Source: Microbacterium esteraromaticum (GTDB taxonomy: Bacteria > Actinomycetota > Actinomycetes > Actinomycetales > Microbacteriaceae). Taken from it: 64,000 nt of DNA. The stretch covers positions 62,001 through 126,000 of the forward strand of contig NZ_JAEMWU010000002.1 in assembly GCF_017303215.1 (NCBI RefSeq). The letters are read 5' to 3'. The position numbers were made by a program, and so were the translations under genes. This document shows positions 17,217 to 25,410 of this stretch, in pieces (within the stretch, counting starts at the first letter, position 1; each line of letters opens with the position of its first letter). Below the pieces are notes generated by a model, which worked only from the letters and a program-made list of their open reading frames with translations, was not told where the DNA came from and made no database searches.

Positions 17217-17804
17217 ATGACGGTGCGCACACCCGACCCAGATCCCGACGACGACTTCGGGCTCGACGCCGCGCCGCCGCGCGACAGCAACCCGGGGTGG
17301 TTGACCGACATCGAGCTCGCCGAGGCCCGCCGCCGCCTGCCGATGCTGTACGTCGAGGCGATCCCCGTGCGTACCGATGGCTCCGGTCAGGTGACCTCGA
17401 TCGGCGTACTGCTGCGTTCGACGCCCCTCGGTGAGATGACGCGCACGATCGTCTCGGGCCGCGTGCGGTACGGCGAGAGCATCCGCGACGCCCTGTTCCG
17501 GCACGTCGAGAACGATCTCGGGCCGATGGCCTTCCCGTTGCTGCCCCCGTCGCCCGACCCGTTCACGGTCGCCGAGTACTTCCCGCTGCCGGGGATCAGC
17601 GCTTTCCATGACGACCGTCAGCACGCCGTCTCGCTGGCGTTCGTGGTGCCGGTCACGGGCACGTGCGAGCCGCGCCAGGATGCACTGGAAGTCACCTGGT
17701 TCACCCCGCAGGAGGCCGCGTCCGACGCGCTGGCCGCCGACATGGAGGGCGGCCGCGGCACACTGCTGCGCCAGGCGCTGTCGCACCTGGGCCTGCTGCG
17801 CTGA
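17217..17804 (+). CDS. NUDIX hydrolase-like protein (DUF4916 type)
   Basis: A 195-residue protein of the actinobacterial NUDIX/DUF4916 group. The central fold is visible (LYVEAIPVRTDGSG, then SIGVLLRSTPLGEMTRTIVSGRV and IRDALFRHVENDLG), but the classical Nudix box GX5EX7REUXEEXGU is degenerate: R-x-x-x-x-D replaces the REUXEE core. Catalysis is therefore doubtful and ligand binding is possible. The N-terminal 25 residues are acidic. It is divergent from the esterase gene, and a nested palindrome follows its stop codon. Confidence 0.8.
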   Translation: MTVRTPDPDPDDDFGLDAAPPRDSNPGWLTDIELAEARRRLPMLYVEAIPVRTDGSGQVTSIGVLLRSTPLGEMTRTIVSGRVRYGESIRDALFRHVENDLGPMAFPLLPPSPDPFTVAEYFPLPGISAFHDDRQHAVSLAFVVPVTGTCEPRQDALEVTWFTPQEAASDALAADMEGGRGTLLRQALSHLGLLR

Positions 17805-17865
17805 CAGCATCCGCCCCGCTCTGCTCTGCCCCACCGTGCCCGGCCGTGCCCGGCACCTCCCGCAA

Positions 17866-17949
17866 CGCCGAGACCCCCACTTCTCGTCGAGACCCCTACG
17901 TATGGACGTCCATACGTGGGGGTCTCGACGCCAGGTGGGGGTCTCGGCG
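17866..17949. repeat. Nested palindromic repeat (REP-like) between convergent genes
   Basis: The outer 15-nt arms (17866-17880 and 17935-17949; CGCCGAGACCCCCAC and its exact complement) enclose a 46-bp near-perfect palindrome (17885-17930) with one mismatch. The unit GAGACCCCYAC thus occurs four times, two in each orientation. It lies between the convergent NUDIX and threonine aldolase genes and could end transcription from both sides. Confidence 0.8.
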
Positions 17950-17967
17950 AAAGAGCGACGGGCCGGG

Positions 17968-19050
17968 TCAGGCCGTGGTGAGGCGGGCCAGCTCGGCGAC
18001 GAAGGCGTCGACGTCGGACTCCTGGGTGTCGAAGCTGCACATCCAGCGCACCTCGTTGCGTGCGGCATCCCAGTCGTAGAACCGGAACTTCTCGCGCAGC
18101 TGGTCCGCGACGCCGTCGGGCAGCGTCGCGAAGACGCCATTGGCCTGGGTGGGCTGAGAGAAGCCGACACCGCGGATGCTGCCATCGGCGAGCCCCTGCT
18201 CGACCTCGGCCCGCAGGCGGGCCGCCATGGCGTTGGCGTGGCGGGCATTGCGCAGCCACAGGTCGCCCTCGAGCAGGGCGATCAGCTGCGCCGACACGAA
18301 GCGCATCTTCGACGCCAGCTGCATGTTGAGCTTGCGGCCGTACAGCAGGCCGGCGGTGGCCTGGGGGTTCAGCACCACGACCGCCTCGCCGAGCATCGCG
18401 CCGTTCTTCGTGCCGCCGAAGCTGAGCACGTCGACGCCGACGTCGCGCGTGAAGGCGCGCAATGGCAGGTCGAGGGCGGCGGCGGCGTTCGACAGGCGTG
18501 CGCCATCGAGATGCAGCTTCATGCCGCGCTCGTGTGCGTGGTCGGCCAGCGCGCGGATCTCGTCGGCGGTGTACAGGGTGCCCAGTTCGGTCGACTGGGT
18601 GATCGACACGACGAGAGGCTGTGCGCGGTGCTCGTCGCCCCAGCCCCACGCCTCGCGGTCGACCAACTCGGGCGTGAGCTTGCCGTCGTCGGTGGGTACC
18701 GTCAGCAGCTTGAGCCCGCCGACCTTCTCAGGCGCCCCGCCCTCGTCGACGTTGATGTGCGCGGTGGATGCTGAGATCACCGCGCCCCACCGCGGCAGCA
18801 TCGACTGCAGACCGACGACGTTCGCGCCGGTGCCGTTGAAGACCGGGAAGGCCTCGACGCCCTCGCCGAAGTGCTGAACGAAGACCTCGTTCAGGCGCGC
18901 GGTGTACTGATCTTCGCCGTAGGCGACCTGGTGACCGCCGTTGGCCGCCGCGATCGCGGCGAGCACCTCGGGGTGGATGCCGGAGTAGTTGTCGGATGCG
19001 AAGCCGCGCACGGTGGTGTCGTGCAGCGGGGCGTCATGCAGAAGGCTCAC
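17968..19050 (-). CDS. Low-specificity L-threonine aldolase family protein
   Basis: A 360-residue PLP-dependent fold-type I enzyme of the threonine aldolase/beta-eliminating lyase family, which cleaves L-threonine or allo-threonine to glycine and acetaldehyde. The N-terminal FASDNYSGIHPEVLAAI is characteristic. HLDGARLSNAA contains the PLP-contacting Asp-Gly-Ala-Arg, and the Schiff-base lysine is in SFGGTKNGAM. The start is a GTG at 19050. Length agrees with the family (about 340-360). It is divergently oriented to the MFS gene. Confidence 0.92.
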   Translation of the reverse strand: MSLLHDAPLHDTTVRGFASDNYSGIHPEVLAAIAAANGGHQVAYGEDQYTARLNEVFVQHFGEGVEAFPVFNGTGANVVGLQSMLPRWGAVISASTAHINVDEGGAPEKVGGLKLLTVPTDDGKLTPELVDREAWGWGDEHRAQPLVVSITQSTELGTLYTADEIRALADHAHERGMKLHLDGARLSNAAAALDLPLRAFTRDVGVDVLSFGGTKNGAMLGEAVVVLNPQATAGLLYGRKLNMQLASKMRFVSAQLIALLEGDLWLRNARHANAMAARLRAEVEQGLADGSIRGVGFSQPTQANGVFATLPDGVADQLREKFRFYDWDAARNEVRWMCSFDTQESDVDAFVAELARLTTA

Positions 19051-19152
19051 CGCACCAGCCTACGGGCGCACGGGCCTCGCGCGTGCGCGCGCGCGAAAAG
19101 ATATCCAGATCGGATGCCCGAGGTGCCCCTATCCGATGTCGGTGGCCGTGAT

Positions 19153-19158
19153 TACTCT
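19153..19158 (+). promoter_or_regulatory. -10 box (TACTCT) of MFS gene
   Basis: TACTCT ends 6 nt before a GTG at 19165, matching the leaderless layout seen at other genes here. It supports the shorter start of the MFS transporter. Confidence 0.45.
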
Positions 19159-19164
19159 CGTACC

Positions 19165-20601
19165 GTGATCGATACCGCAGCGAGGCGGGCGTTCGCGAAC
19201 GTCCTGGTCAACACGCTCATCGCCAATGTGACGACGAGCTTCCTGTGGTTCGCGCTGACCTTCTGGGTCTACCTCGAGACGCGGTCGGTGCTGGCCACGG
19301 GCATCATCGGCGGCGCCTACATGCTGTTCATCGCCTTCTTCTCGATGATCTTCGGCACCCTCGTCGACCGGCATCGCAAACATGCCGTCATGCTCGTGTC
19401 GAGCGTGGTCTCGGCGGCGGCGTTCATCGTTGCCGGCGTCATCTACGCGGTCCATCCCGAGGCTGCACTGCTCGACCTGGGCGGTCCGTGGTTCTGGCTG
19501 TTCTCGGGCGTCATCCTGTTCGGCGGCGTGATCGAGCAGCTGCGCAACATCGCGCTGTCCACGACCGTGACCCTGCTGATCCCCGAAGAGCGTCGGGCCA
19601 ACGCCAACGGGCTCGTGGGAACCGTGCAGGGCATCGCGTTTCTCATCACGAGCGTGTTCTCGGGGTTGGCGATCGGCTTTCTCGGCATGGGGTGGACGCT
19701 GATCATCGCCATCACCGCGATGGGGCTGACGTTCGTGCACCTGCTCTTCGTGCGGATACCTGAGGGTGAGCCCGAGCGCGATCCGAGCGCACCGGGCGCG
19801 TTCGACTTCCGCGGCAGTGTCGCGGCGATCCGTGCCGCGCCAGGGCTGTTCGCGCTCATCGTGTTCTCGACGTTCAACAACCTCATCGGCGGTGTCTACA
19901 TGGCACTGATGGACCCCTACGGGCTGACGCTGTTCAATGCCCAGACCTGGGGGTTCGCCCTGGCCTTCGCCTCGACCGGCTTTCTGATCGGCGGTGCACT
20001 GGTGGCGAAGTTCGGGCTCGGCAAGCGGCCCGTGCGCACGCTGCTGCTGGTTGTCATCGCGATGGGCGCGCTCGGCGCACTGTTCATGCTGCGCGAATGG
20101 TGGCCGCTGTTCGTCATCGGCATGTGGTTGTACATGATGCTCATCCCGCCCGCCGAGGCTGCCGAGCAGACCGTGATCCAGAAGGTCGTGCCGTTCACCC
20201 GCCAGGGTCGAGTGTTCGGTATGGCCGCTGCGATGGAGGCAGGGGCAGCGCCGATCACCGCATTCCTGATCGCCCCGATCGCCGAGTTCCTGATCATTCC
20301 GTACATGCGTGCGGACGAAGGGCAGCAGCAATGGGGCTGGTTGCTCGGCGACGGCGAGACCCGCGGGATCGCGCTGATCTGCCTGTTCGCAGGCCTGATC
20401 ATCGTGGTCGTGGCGGTGCTGGCCTTCTTCACCCGCTCCTACCGCACGCTCAGCGCGCTCTACGAGAACGCTCCCGAACAACAGCTGCCGCCGCCCGAAG
20501 CCGCCTTCGACCCGATCGCCGCACGCGGCGGATTGGTCGAAGAACCCCTCCTCCGTGACGAGTCGAGCGACGAGGAACCCCCGGCGAAGACGGCCGAATG
20601 A
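19165..20601 (+). CDS. MFS transporter
   Basis: A 478-residue major facilitator with about twelve hydrophobic helices and the loop 2-3 motif GTLVDRHRKHAVM, a version of the MFS signature GxxxDRxxR. It resembles the enterobactin-exporter/MFS_3 group of drug or siderophore exporters, but the substrate is unknown. The C-terminal ~60 residues are soluble and acidic. GTG 19165 is preferred because it follows a TACTCT -10 box at leaderless spacing; an ATG at 19114 would add 17 residues. Confidence 0.85.
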   Translation: MIDTAARRAFANVLVNTLIANVTTSFLWFALTFWVYLETRSVLATGIIGGAYMLFIAFFSMIFGTLVDRHRKHAVMLVSSVVSAAAFIVAGVIYAVHPEAALLDLGGPWFWLFSGVILFGGVIEQLRNIALSTTVTLLIPEERRANANGLVGTVQGIAFLITSVFSGLAIGFLGMGWTLIIAITAMGLTFVHLLFVRIPEGEPERDPSAPGAFDFRGSVAAIRAAPGLFALIVFSTFNNLIGGVYMALMDPYGLTLFNAQTWGFALAFASTGFLIGGALVAKFGLGKRPVRTLLLVVIAMGALGALFMLREWWPLFVIGMWLYMMLIPPAEAAEQTVIQKVVPFTRQGRVFGMAAAMEAGAAPITAFLIAPIAEFLIIPYMRADEGQQQWGWLLGDGETRGIALICLFAGLIIVVVAVLAFFTRSYRTLSALYENAPEQQLPPPEAAFDPIAARGGLVEEPLLRDESSDEEPPAKTAE

Positions 20602-20638
20602 CGTCCGCGACCGGGGCGCTGCCGACCCGGCGCCGCGC

Positions 20639-21283
20639 TCACTCCAGGGGGAGCACCCGGTCGTTCAGGTCGGTGGCATCCGACGCCCACAACTCGACCG
20701 CGGCGCGCGCCAGCGCGTCCGGATCAAGCGCCCCCTTGGCGCGGAACACGACCGAGGCGGCAGCCAGAGGCCGCTCGCCGTCGCGGGCGGCCTTCGCGAA
20801 GCCGTGCGCCACAGCGCGCGTCCAGGCCTCGGTCGCCGACTTCACGGCGGCGTAGTTCGCGCCGCCCGCCAGCGGTCGCTCCACCGCCGTCGACGACACG
20901 ACGGCGAAGCGTCCCGCATCCGACGCCTGCAGTGCCGTGTCGAACGCGCGGCTGGTCGCCCGCACCGCGTGCAGAGCGGGGAGCAGAGCGACGAAGTCCT
21001 CGTCGCTCTGCCCCGCAAGACCACCGCCGCCGCGCCATCCGCCGACCAACGGGATGACCCCGTCGACGCGACCGAGACGCGCGGCGAGTGCGGCCATGTC
21101 GCTCAGATCGGTGGCATCCGACACCTCCACCTGCGCGCCGGCCGCGGCCAGCGGTGCCAGGCGCTCGACCGAGCGACCCGTGGCCACCACGCGCGCGCCG
21201 GCCGCGATCAGTGCCTCAGCGACCGTCTGTCCGGCGGCGCTGGTCGCGCCGGCCAGGACGATCGTGCGTCCAGCGATGCTCAT
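20639..21283 (-). CDS. SDR family oxidoreductase
   Basis: A 214-residue short-chain dehydrogenase. The N-terminal Rossmann motif is VLAGATSAAGQTV (a TGxxxGxG variant), the catalytic Ser lies in VVSSTAV and the catalytic pair is Tyr-x-x-x-Lys in NYAAVKSA. It is shorter than typical SDRs (about 250) because the C-terminal substrate loop is small. It lies 23 nt downstream of the DUF6421 gene on the same strand, so the two form an operon; an enzymatic role next to DUF6421 is likely but the substrate is unknown. Confidence 0.88.
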   Translation of the reverse strand: MSIAGRTIVLAGATSAAGQTVAEALIAAGARVVATGRSVERLAPLAAAGAQVEVSDATDLSDMAALAARLGRVDGVIPLVGGWRGGGGLAGQSDEDFVALLPALHAVRATSRAFDTALQASDAGRFAVVSSTAVERPLAGGANYAAVKSATEAWTRAVAHGFAKAARDGERPLAAASVVFRAKGALDPDALARAAVELWASDATDLNDRVLPLE

Positions 21284-21306
21284 GGCGGCCCTCGGGTCTC
21301 TCTGGA

Positions 21307-22710
21307 TCAGTTGTCGGTGCCGCGGATGCCGACGGTCGATTCGATGACCGGCTTCATCTTCTTGTCGAGCGCCTCGAAGAACATCGACAGCGGGAACTCG
21401 TCGTCCAGCACTGCGTCGGTGAACCCCTTCGGCGGCCCGGCGAGCACCTCATCCGAGAGCCCGCGCGCCCACACCGAGGCCGGGTGCGGTTCGAGCGTGG
21501 AGCGTACCAGCTCGTACGCGGCCAGCCAGTGAGCGGTCTTCGGCCGGTCGATCGAGCGCCAGTACAGGTCGTCGATCGCGTCTCCGAGCGCGACGACAGC
21601 CTCGGGCACGCGCTCCCAGTCGAAGGCGAGCTGGGTGTCGGTCCAGTGCAGCACACCGCGCTGGTGCAGCCAGGCGAACAGCAGCTGTCCGCCGAGGCCG
21701 TCATAGTTGCGCAGGCGCGAACCGGTGATCGCGAAGCGGAAGATGCGGTCGAAGATCACGGCGTACTGCACGAGGCCGGCGTGCTCGAGCATCTCCTGCT
21801 CGGCGTCCGACAGGGCATCGGTGCGCTCGGCGAGCGACTTCTGGATCTTCACCGACTCGCGGAACGCGGTCAGATCGCACCGCAGCTCTTCGAGCGAGTA
21901 CAGGAAGTACGGCATGCGCTGCTTGATCATGAACGGGTCGAACGGCAGGTCGCCGCGCATGTGGGTGCGGTCGTGGATGATGTCCCACATCACGAACGTC
22001 TTCTCGGTGAGCTGCTGGTCATCCAGCATCCGCGCCGCGGCCTCGGGCAGCTCGAGCTTGGTGATCTGCGATGCCGCGCGCACGACGCGGCGGTACCGCG
22101 CCGCCTCGCGGTCCTGGAAGATCGCGCCCCACGTGAACGGCGGGATCTCGCGCATCGCGACCGTCTCGGGGAAGAGCACGGCCGAGTTGGTGTCGTACCC
22201 GGGGGTGAAGTCGATCAGGCGCAGCGACACGAACAGCTTGTTGCCGTAGTCGCCTGCTTCGAGCTCGGCGATGAACTCGGGCCAGATGGTCTCGACGATG
22301 AGCGCCTCGACGAGGCGGTCGCTGGAGCCGTTCTGCGTGTACATCGGGAAGATCACGAGGTGGCGGATGCCGTCGACCCGGTTCTGCTGGGGCTGGAACG
22401 CCACGAGCGAGTCGAGGAAGTCGGGCACGCCGAAGTCCTCATCGGCCCAGCGCTGGAAGTCGACCACGGCCGCCTCGAGGTAGGCCGCGTCGTGCGGGAA
22501 GGACGGGGCGAGCGTGCGGATGCTGTCGATGATGGTTCCGACGAGCGCGCGCGCCTCATCGTGCGCACCGGTCTCGGGGATCGAACCGTCCTTGACCTGG
22601 TGGGTGCGCAGAGCGATCGCGGCGGCCTTGAGCTGCTGCCACGCTGCGGTGTCCTCGACGACCTCGGGTTCTCCGATGACGGCCTGCGTGTGCGGCGTGA
22701 TGATGGACAT
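21307..22710 (-). CDS. DUF6421 family protein
   Basis: A 467-residue protein recognised as the DUF6421 family of actinobacteria; function unknown. It is soluble, with no signal peptide or membrane helix. Visible conserved-looking stretches include MWDIIHDRTHMRGDLPFDPFMIKQRMPYF (residues about 240-268), where the several His, Asp and Glu residues could bind metal. The ATG at 22710 is preceded by GGAGGTTCAC, a strong ribosome-binding site that fixes the start eight codons inside the open frame. It is divergent from an Lrp/AsnC regulator and probably controlled by it through the palindrome at 22735-22747. Confidence 0.75.
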   Translation of the reverse strand: MSIITPHTQAVIGEPEVVEDTAAWQQLKAAAIALRTHQVKDGSIPETGAHDEARALVGTIIDSIRTLAPSFPHDAAYLEAAVVDFQRWADEDFGVPDFLDSLVAFQPQQNRVDGIRHLVIFPMYTQNGSSDRLVEALIVETIWPEFIAELEAGDYGNKLFVSLRLIDFTPGYDTNSAVLFPETVAMREIPPFTWGAIFQDREAARYRRVVRAASQITKLELPEAAARMLDDQQLTEKTFVMWDIIHDRTHMRGDLPFDPFMIKQRMPYFLYSLEELRCDLTAFRESVKIQKSLAERTDALSDAEQEMLEHAGLVQYAVIFDRIFRFAITGSRLRNYDGLGGQLLFAWLHQRGVLHWTDTQLAFDWERVPEAVVALGDAIDDLYWRSIDRPKTAHWLAAYELVRSTLEPHPASVWARGLSDEVLAGPPKGFTDAVLDDEFPLSMFFEALDKKMKPVIESTVGIRGTDN

Positions 22711-22734
22711 GTGAACCTCCGATCGCGTAGACAA

Positions 22735-22747
22735 CGGAAATTTTCCG
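22735..22747. promoter_or_regulatory. Palindromic operator candidate for Lrp/AsnC regulator
   Basis: CGGAAATTTTCCG: 6-nt arms CGGAAA/TTTCCG around one T. It lies between the divergent DUF6421 and Lrp/AsnC genes, overlapping the -35 position of the latter. AT-centred palindromes of this kind are typical Lrp-family sites. Confidence 0.6.
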
Positions 22748-22768
22748 GTGATTGCGTGTTTCGTTCGC

Positions 22769-22774
22769 TATTAT
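22769..22774 (+). promoter_or_regulatory. -10 box (TATTAT) of Lrp/AsnC gene
   Basis: TATTAT, close to consensus, ends 7 nt before the ATG at 22782, with no Shine-Dalgarno sequence. This is the textbook arrangement for a leaderless mRNA. Confidence 0.65.
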
Positions 22775-22781
22775 TCCACTC

Positions 22782-23234
22782 ATGGATGATGCTGTCGACC
22801 ACGCACTTCTCGCCGCCGTCTCACTCGACGGGCGCGCGACGCTCGCGCAGCTCTCCCAGGAGGTCGGGCTGTCGACCTCAGCCGTGCAGTCGCGGCTGAA
22901 GCGACTCGAAGCGCGGGGCGCGATCGCCGGCTACCAGGCCGTGCTCGACCCCGAACAGGTCGGCGCACCCCTGTCGGCGTTCATCGAGATCACCCCTCTC
23001 GACCCCGCCCAACCCGACAACGCCCCAGAACTGCTCGAACACCTCGCGGCGATCGAGGCGTGCCACTCCATCGCTGGCGACGCGGCCTACATGCTCTTCG
23101 TGCGCGTCGCCTCGCCGCGCGCACTGGAACAGCTCGTGCGCGACATCCGTCTGGCGGCGAATGTGAGCACACGCACCACGGTCGTGCTGCAGACCTTCTA
23201 CGAGCGGCGTCCGATCGTGACCGCCACGACCTGA
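22782..23234 (+). CDS. Lrp/AsnC family transcriptional regulator
   Basis: A 150-residue Lrp/AsnC protein. The N-terminal winged helix-turn-helix is seen in LAQLSQEVGLSTSAVQSRLKRLEARG, followed by the linker IAGYQAVLDPEQVG and a C-terminal RAM effector domain (about residues 65-140) that usually binds an amino acid and drives oligomerisation. It is divergent from DUF6421-SDR and probably regulates that pair and itself. The start at 22782 is chosen from the -10 box position, not the ATG ten codons upstream. Confidence 0.92.
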   Translation: MDDAVDHALLAAVSLDGRATLAQLSQEVGLSTSAVQSRLKRLEARGAIAGYQAVLDPEQVGAPLSAFIEITPLDPAQPDNAPELLEHLAAIEACHSIAGDAAYMLFVRVASPRALEQLVRDIRLAANVSTRTTVVLQTFYERRPIVTATT

Positions 23235-23266
23235 CGCGCTTTCCCGGCCGGCATCGCGGCGGCCAG

Positions 23267-23272
23267 TAGGAT
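23267..23272 (+). promoter_or_regulatory. -10 box (TAGGAT) of menA
   Basis: TAGGAT ends 7 nt before a GTG at 23280. The ATG at 23271 falls inside this box, which argues that the GTG is the real, leaderless start. Confidence 0.6.
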
Positions 23273-23279
23273 GCCCAAC

Positions 23280-24248
23280 GTGGCAGGAAAGTCCAAGAAG
23301 AACAGCAAGAAGCGCGCTCAGCACCGGCCGCGCACCAGCGGCAACCCGGCCAAGCAGCCCGTACTGGAGCTCCCGCCGGTGACGGTGAAGGACTGGATCG
23401 GCGCCGCCCGGCTGCGCACGCTGCCCCTCGCGGCCGCGCCCGTCATCATCGGCACCGGAGCGGCACAGACCATCGATCACAACCTGCACTGGGTGATCGC
23501 GCTGTTCTGCCTCGCCGTCGCCCTCCTGCTGCAGATCGGCGTCAACTTCGCCAACGACTACAGCGACGGCATCCGCGGCACCGACAGCGAACGCGTCGGT
23601 CCCGCCCGCCTCACCGCCTCGGGGCGTGTACCCGCCAAACGGGTGCTCACCGTCGCGCTGGTGTTCTTCGCGCTCGCCGCCCTCGCCGGGCTCGCCATCG
23701 TCATCCGCACGCAGCAGTGGTGGATGCTCGCCGTCGGCGCCGCCTGTATCGTCGCGGCCTGGTTCTACACGGGCGGCAAACGCCCCTACGGCTACAACGC
23801 GCTGGGCGAGGTGTTCGTCTTCGTCTTCTTCGGCCTCGTCGCCACGCTGGGGACCACGTGGGTGCAGGCCTTCGCTCTGCCGTTGCCGGCCTGGCTGGGA
23901 GCCATCGCCGCCGGACTGTTCGCCTGCGCCGTGCTGCTGGCCAACAACCTGCGCGACATCGTGCAGGACGGTCGGGTCGGCAAGCGCACCCTCACCGTGC
24001 TGATCGGCAAGCGCGCCACCCAGGTGCTGTTCACGCTGTTCGTGCTGGTGCCCTTCGGGATCGCAGCGATGATCGCCCTGATCTACCCGATCGCCTGGCT
24101 GTCGCTGCTCGCCCTGTTGGCCGGTGTACCCGCCATCGTCATCGTCTGGTGGTACCGGCAGCCGCGCGAACTGGTCATCGCCTTGGGACTGACCTCGCTC
24201 ACGGCGCTCGCGTACGCCGGGTTCCTCTACTGGGCGTTCGTGGGCTGA
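23280..24248 (+). CDS. menA: 1,4-dihydroxy-2-naphthoate polyprenyltransferase MenA
   Basis: A 322-residue UbiA-superfamily prenyltransferase that attaches the polyprenyl tail to 1,4-dihydroxy-2-naphthoate in menaquinone synthesis, within the membrane. After a Lys-rich N-terminus comes WIGAARLRTLPLAAAPV, then the first Asp-rich motif NDYSDGIRGTD and a second DIVQDGRVGKRT, both needed for Mg-diphosphate binding. About eight hydrophobic helices follow. The GTG at 23280 is preferred over the ATG at 23271, which overlaps the -10 box. menD, menF, menG and a polyprenyl synthase lie within the next 10 kb. Confidence 0.93.
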   Translation: MAGKSKKNSKKRAQHRPRTSGNPAKQPVLELPPVTVKDWIGAARLRTLPLAAAPVIIGTGAAQTIDHNLHWVIALFCLAVALLLQIGVNFANDYSDGIRGTDSERVGPARLTASGRVPAKRVLTVALVFFALAALAGLAIVIRTQQWWMLAVGAACIVAAWFYTGGKRPYGYNALGEVFVFVFFGLVATLGTTWVQAFALPLPAWLGAIAAGLFACAVLLANNLRDIVQDGRVGKRTLTVLIGKRATQVLFTLFVLVPFGIAAMIALIYPIAWLSLLALLAGVPAIVIVWWYRQPRELVIALGLTSLTALAYAGFLYWAFVG

Positions 24249-24253
24249 TCCTC

Positions 24254-25051
24254 ATGGAACCCGCCCTGTTCGCGCTTCCCGCGCAGCCCGGGCGGGAGAG
24301 CGAGGACGCCTGCGCACTCGGCGAGGGGATCGCGGTCGTCGTCGACGGCGCCGGTCTGCCGAAGTCGTCCCGCCGCGGATGCGGGCATTCGGTGGCGTGG
24401 TACGCGAGGATGCTCGCCGAAGCGTTCCGCGTGCGACTGGAGAACCGCACGACGCGCATGACGGATGCCCTCGCCGGCGCGATCGGTGAGGTGACGGCGG
24501 CGCATGCCGACACGTGTGACCTCGCCCTGGGGTCGCCGAGCGCCACCGTCGCCGCCTGGCGGATCACCGGCGATCAGATCGAACACCTGGTGCTGTGCGA
24601 TGCGTCGATCGTCGTGGTCACCGCCGACGGCGGCGTGCGCGAGATCACGGATGCCCGCATCGACGACGCCGTGCGCAGACGCGCCGCGCAGCTGGCGGCC
24701 CAGGCCGGAATCGCCGAGGCGCCCGCAGAGATGCGCTTCCGGGCGCTCGATCAGATGCGCAACGTCGACGACGGATTCTGGTGCGCGCACACTGATCCCG
24801 GCGCCGCCCGACACGCCCTCACCGGGCGGACGCCCGTGGCGGATCTGCGTGCGATCGTGGCGGCATCCGACGGCGGCACCCGCGGCTATCAATGGCTGGC
24901 GGCGCACTCGATCGAGCGCTTCGCCGAGCTGGCGGTGCAGGAGCGGTTGGGCGAGATCGCCGACGAGATCCGCGCGGCAGAGGCGGGCGCGCCCGTGCGA
25001 GTGTTCACCAAGCCGCACGACGACATCACGCTGGTCGCGCTGACGCGGTGA
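24254..25051 (+). CDS. PP2C-like protein phosphatase domain protein
   Basis: A 265-residue soluble protein that resembles a PP2C (PPM) Ser/Thr phosphatase. The N-terminal VVVDGAG corresponds to the metal-binding DGxG motif, and the C-terminal KPHDDITLVAL to the final GxxDNxT motif. The middle is diverged, so activity is uncertain. It begins 5 nt after menA and is probably co-transcribed with it; a role in menaquinone control is only a guess. The convergent DUF4229 gene ends 17 nt downstream. Confidence 0.65.
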   Translation: MEPALFALPAQPGRESEDACALGEGIAVVVDGAGLPKSSRRGCGHSVAWYARMLAEAFRVRLENRTTRMTDALAGAIGEVTAAHADTCDLALGSPSATVAAWRITGDQIEHLVLCDASIVVVTADGGVREITDARIDDAVRRRAAQLAAQAGIAEAPAEMRFRALDQMRNVDDGFWCAHTDPGAARHALTGRTPVADLRAIVAASDGGTRGYQWLAAHSIERFAELAVQERLGEIADEIRAAEAGAPVRVFTKPHDDITLVALTR

Positions 25052-25068
25052 CCAGCCTGCGGCTCGGG

Positions 25069-25323
25069 TCACTCCGAGGCGGCGTCCTCTACGTCTTCGT
25101 CAGACGTCGCGCGGTTGCGCTTCTCATAGATCTGGCGGGACGCGTTCGACAGCGGCGCGCGCAGGAACAGCAACGAGATGCTCATGCCGATCAGCGCCGA
25201 GAACAGCGCGGCCAGCCACCAGAACTCCCGGAAGATCGGGAAGAAGAGCCACATGATCGCGAGCGGCACGATGAACGCCAGCAGCCGCAGCACGGTGTAA
25301 ACGAGGAGAGGTGGCAACTTCAC
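25069..25323 (-). CDS. DUF4229 small membrane protein
   Basis: An 84-residue membrane protein matching DUF4229. Two hydrophobic helices (about residues 8-29 and 33-54) separated by FREFW are followed by a charged tail (SRQIYEKRNR, then acidic). Function is unknown. It is commonly found near menaquinone genes in actinobacteria, as here. The start codon is an ATG preceded by a weak AGGTGG-like site. Confidence 0.8.
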   Translation of the reverse strand: MKLPPLLVYTVLRLLAFIVPLAIMWLFFPIFREFWWLAALFSALIGMSISLLFLRAPLSNASRQIYEKRNRATSDEDVEDAASE

Positions 25324-25398
25324 CGCCCCAGTCTACGATTCGGGCTTAGGTGGTGGCTGAGCGCGGGCATCCGCCGTGCCGCCGCCGCGTAGGCGACC

Positions 25399-25404
25399 TA
25401 CACT
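25399..25404 (+). promoter_or_regulatory. -10 box (TACACT) of PLDc_N gene
   Basis: TACACT ends 6 nt before the ATG at 25411; leaderless layout. Confidence 0.55.
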
Positions 25405-25410
25405 GGGGAT

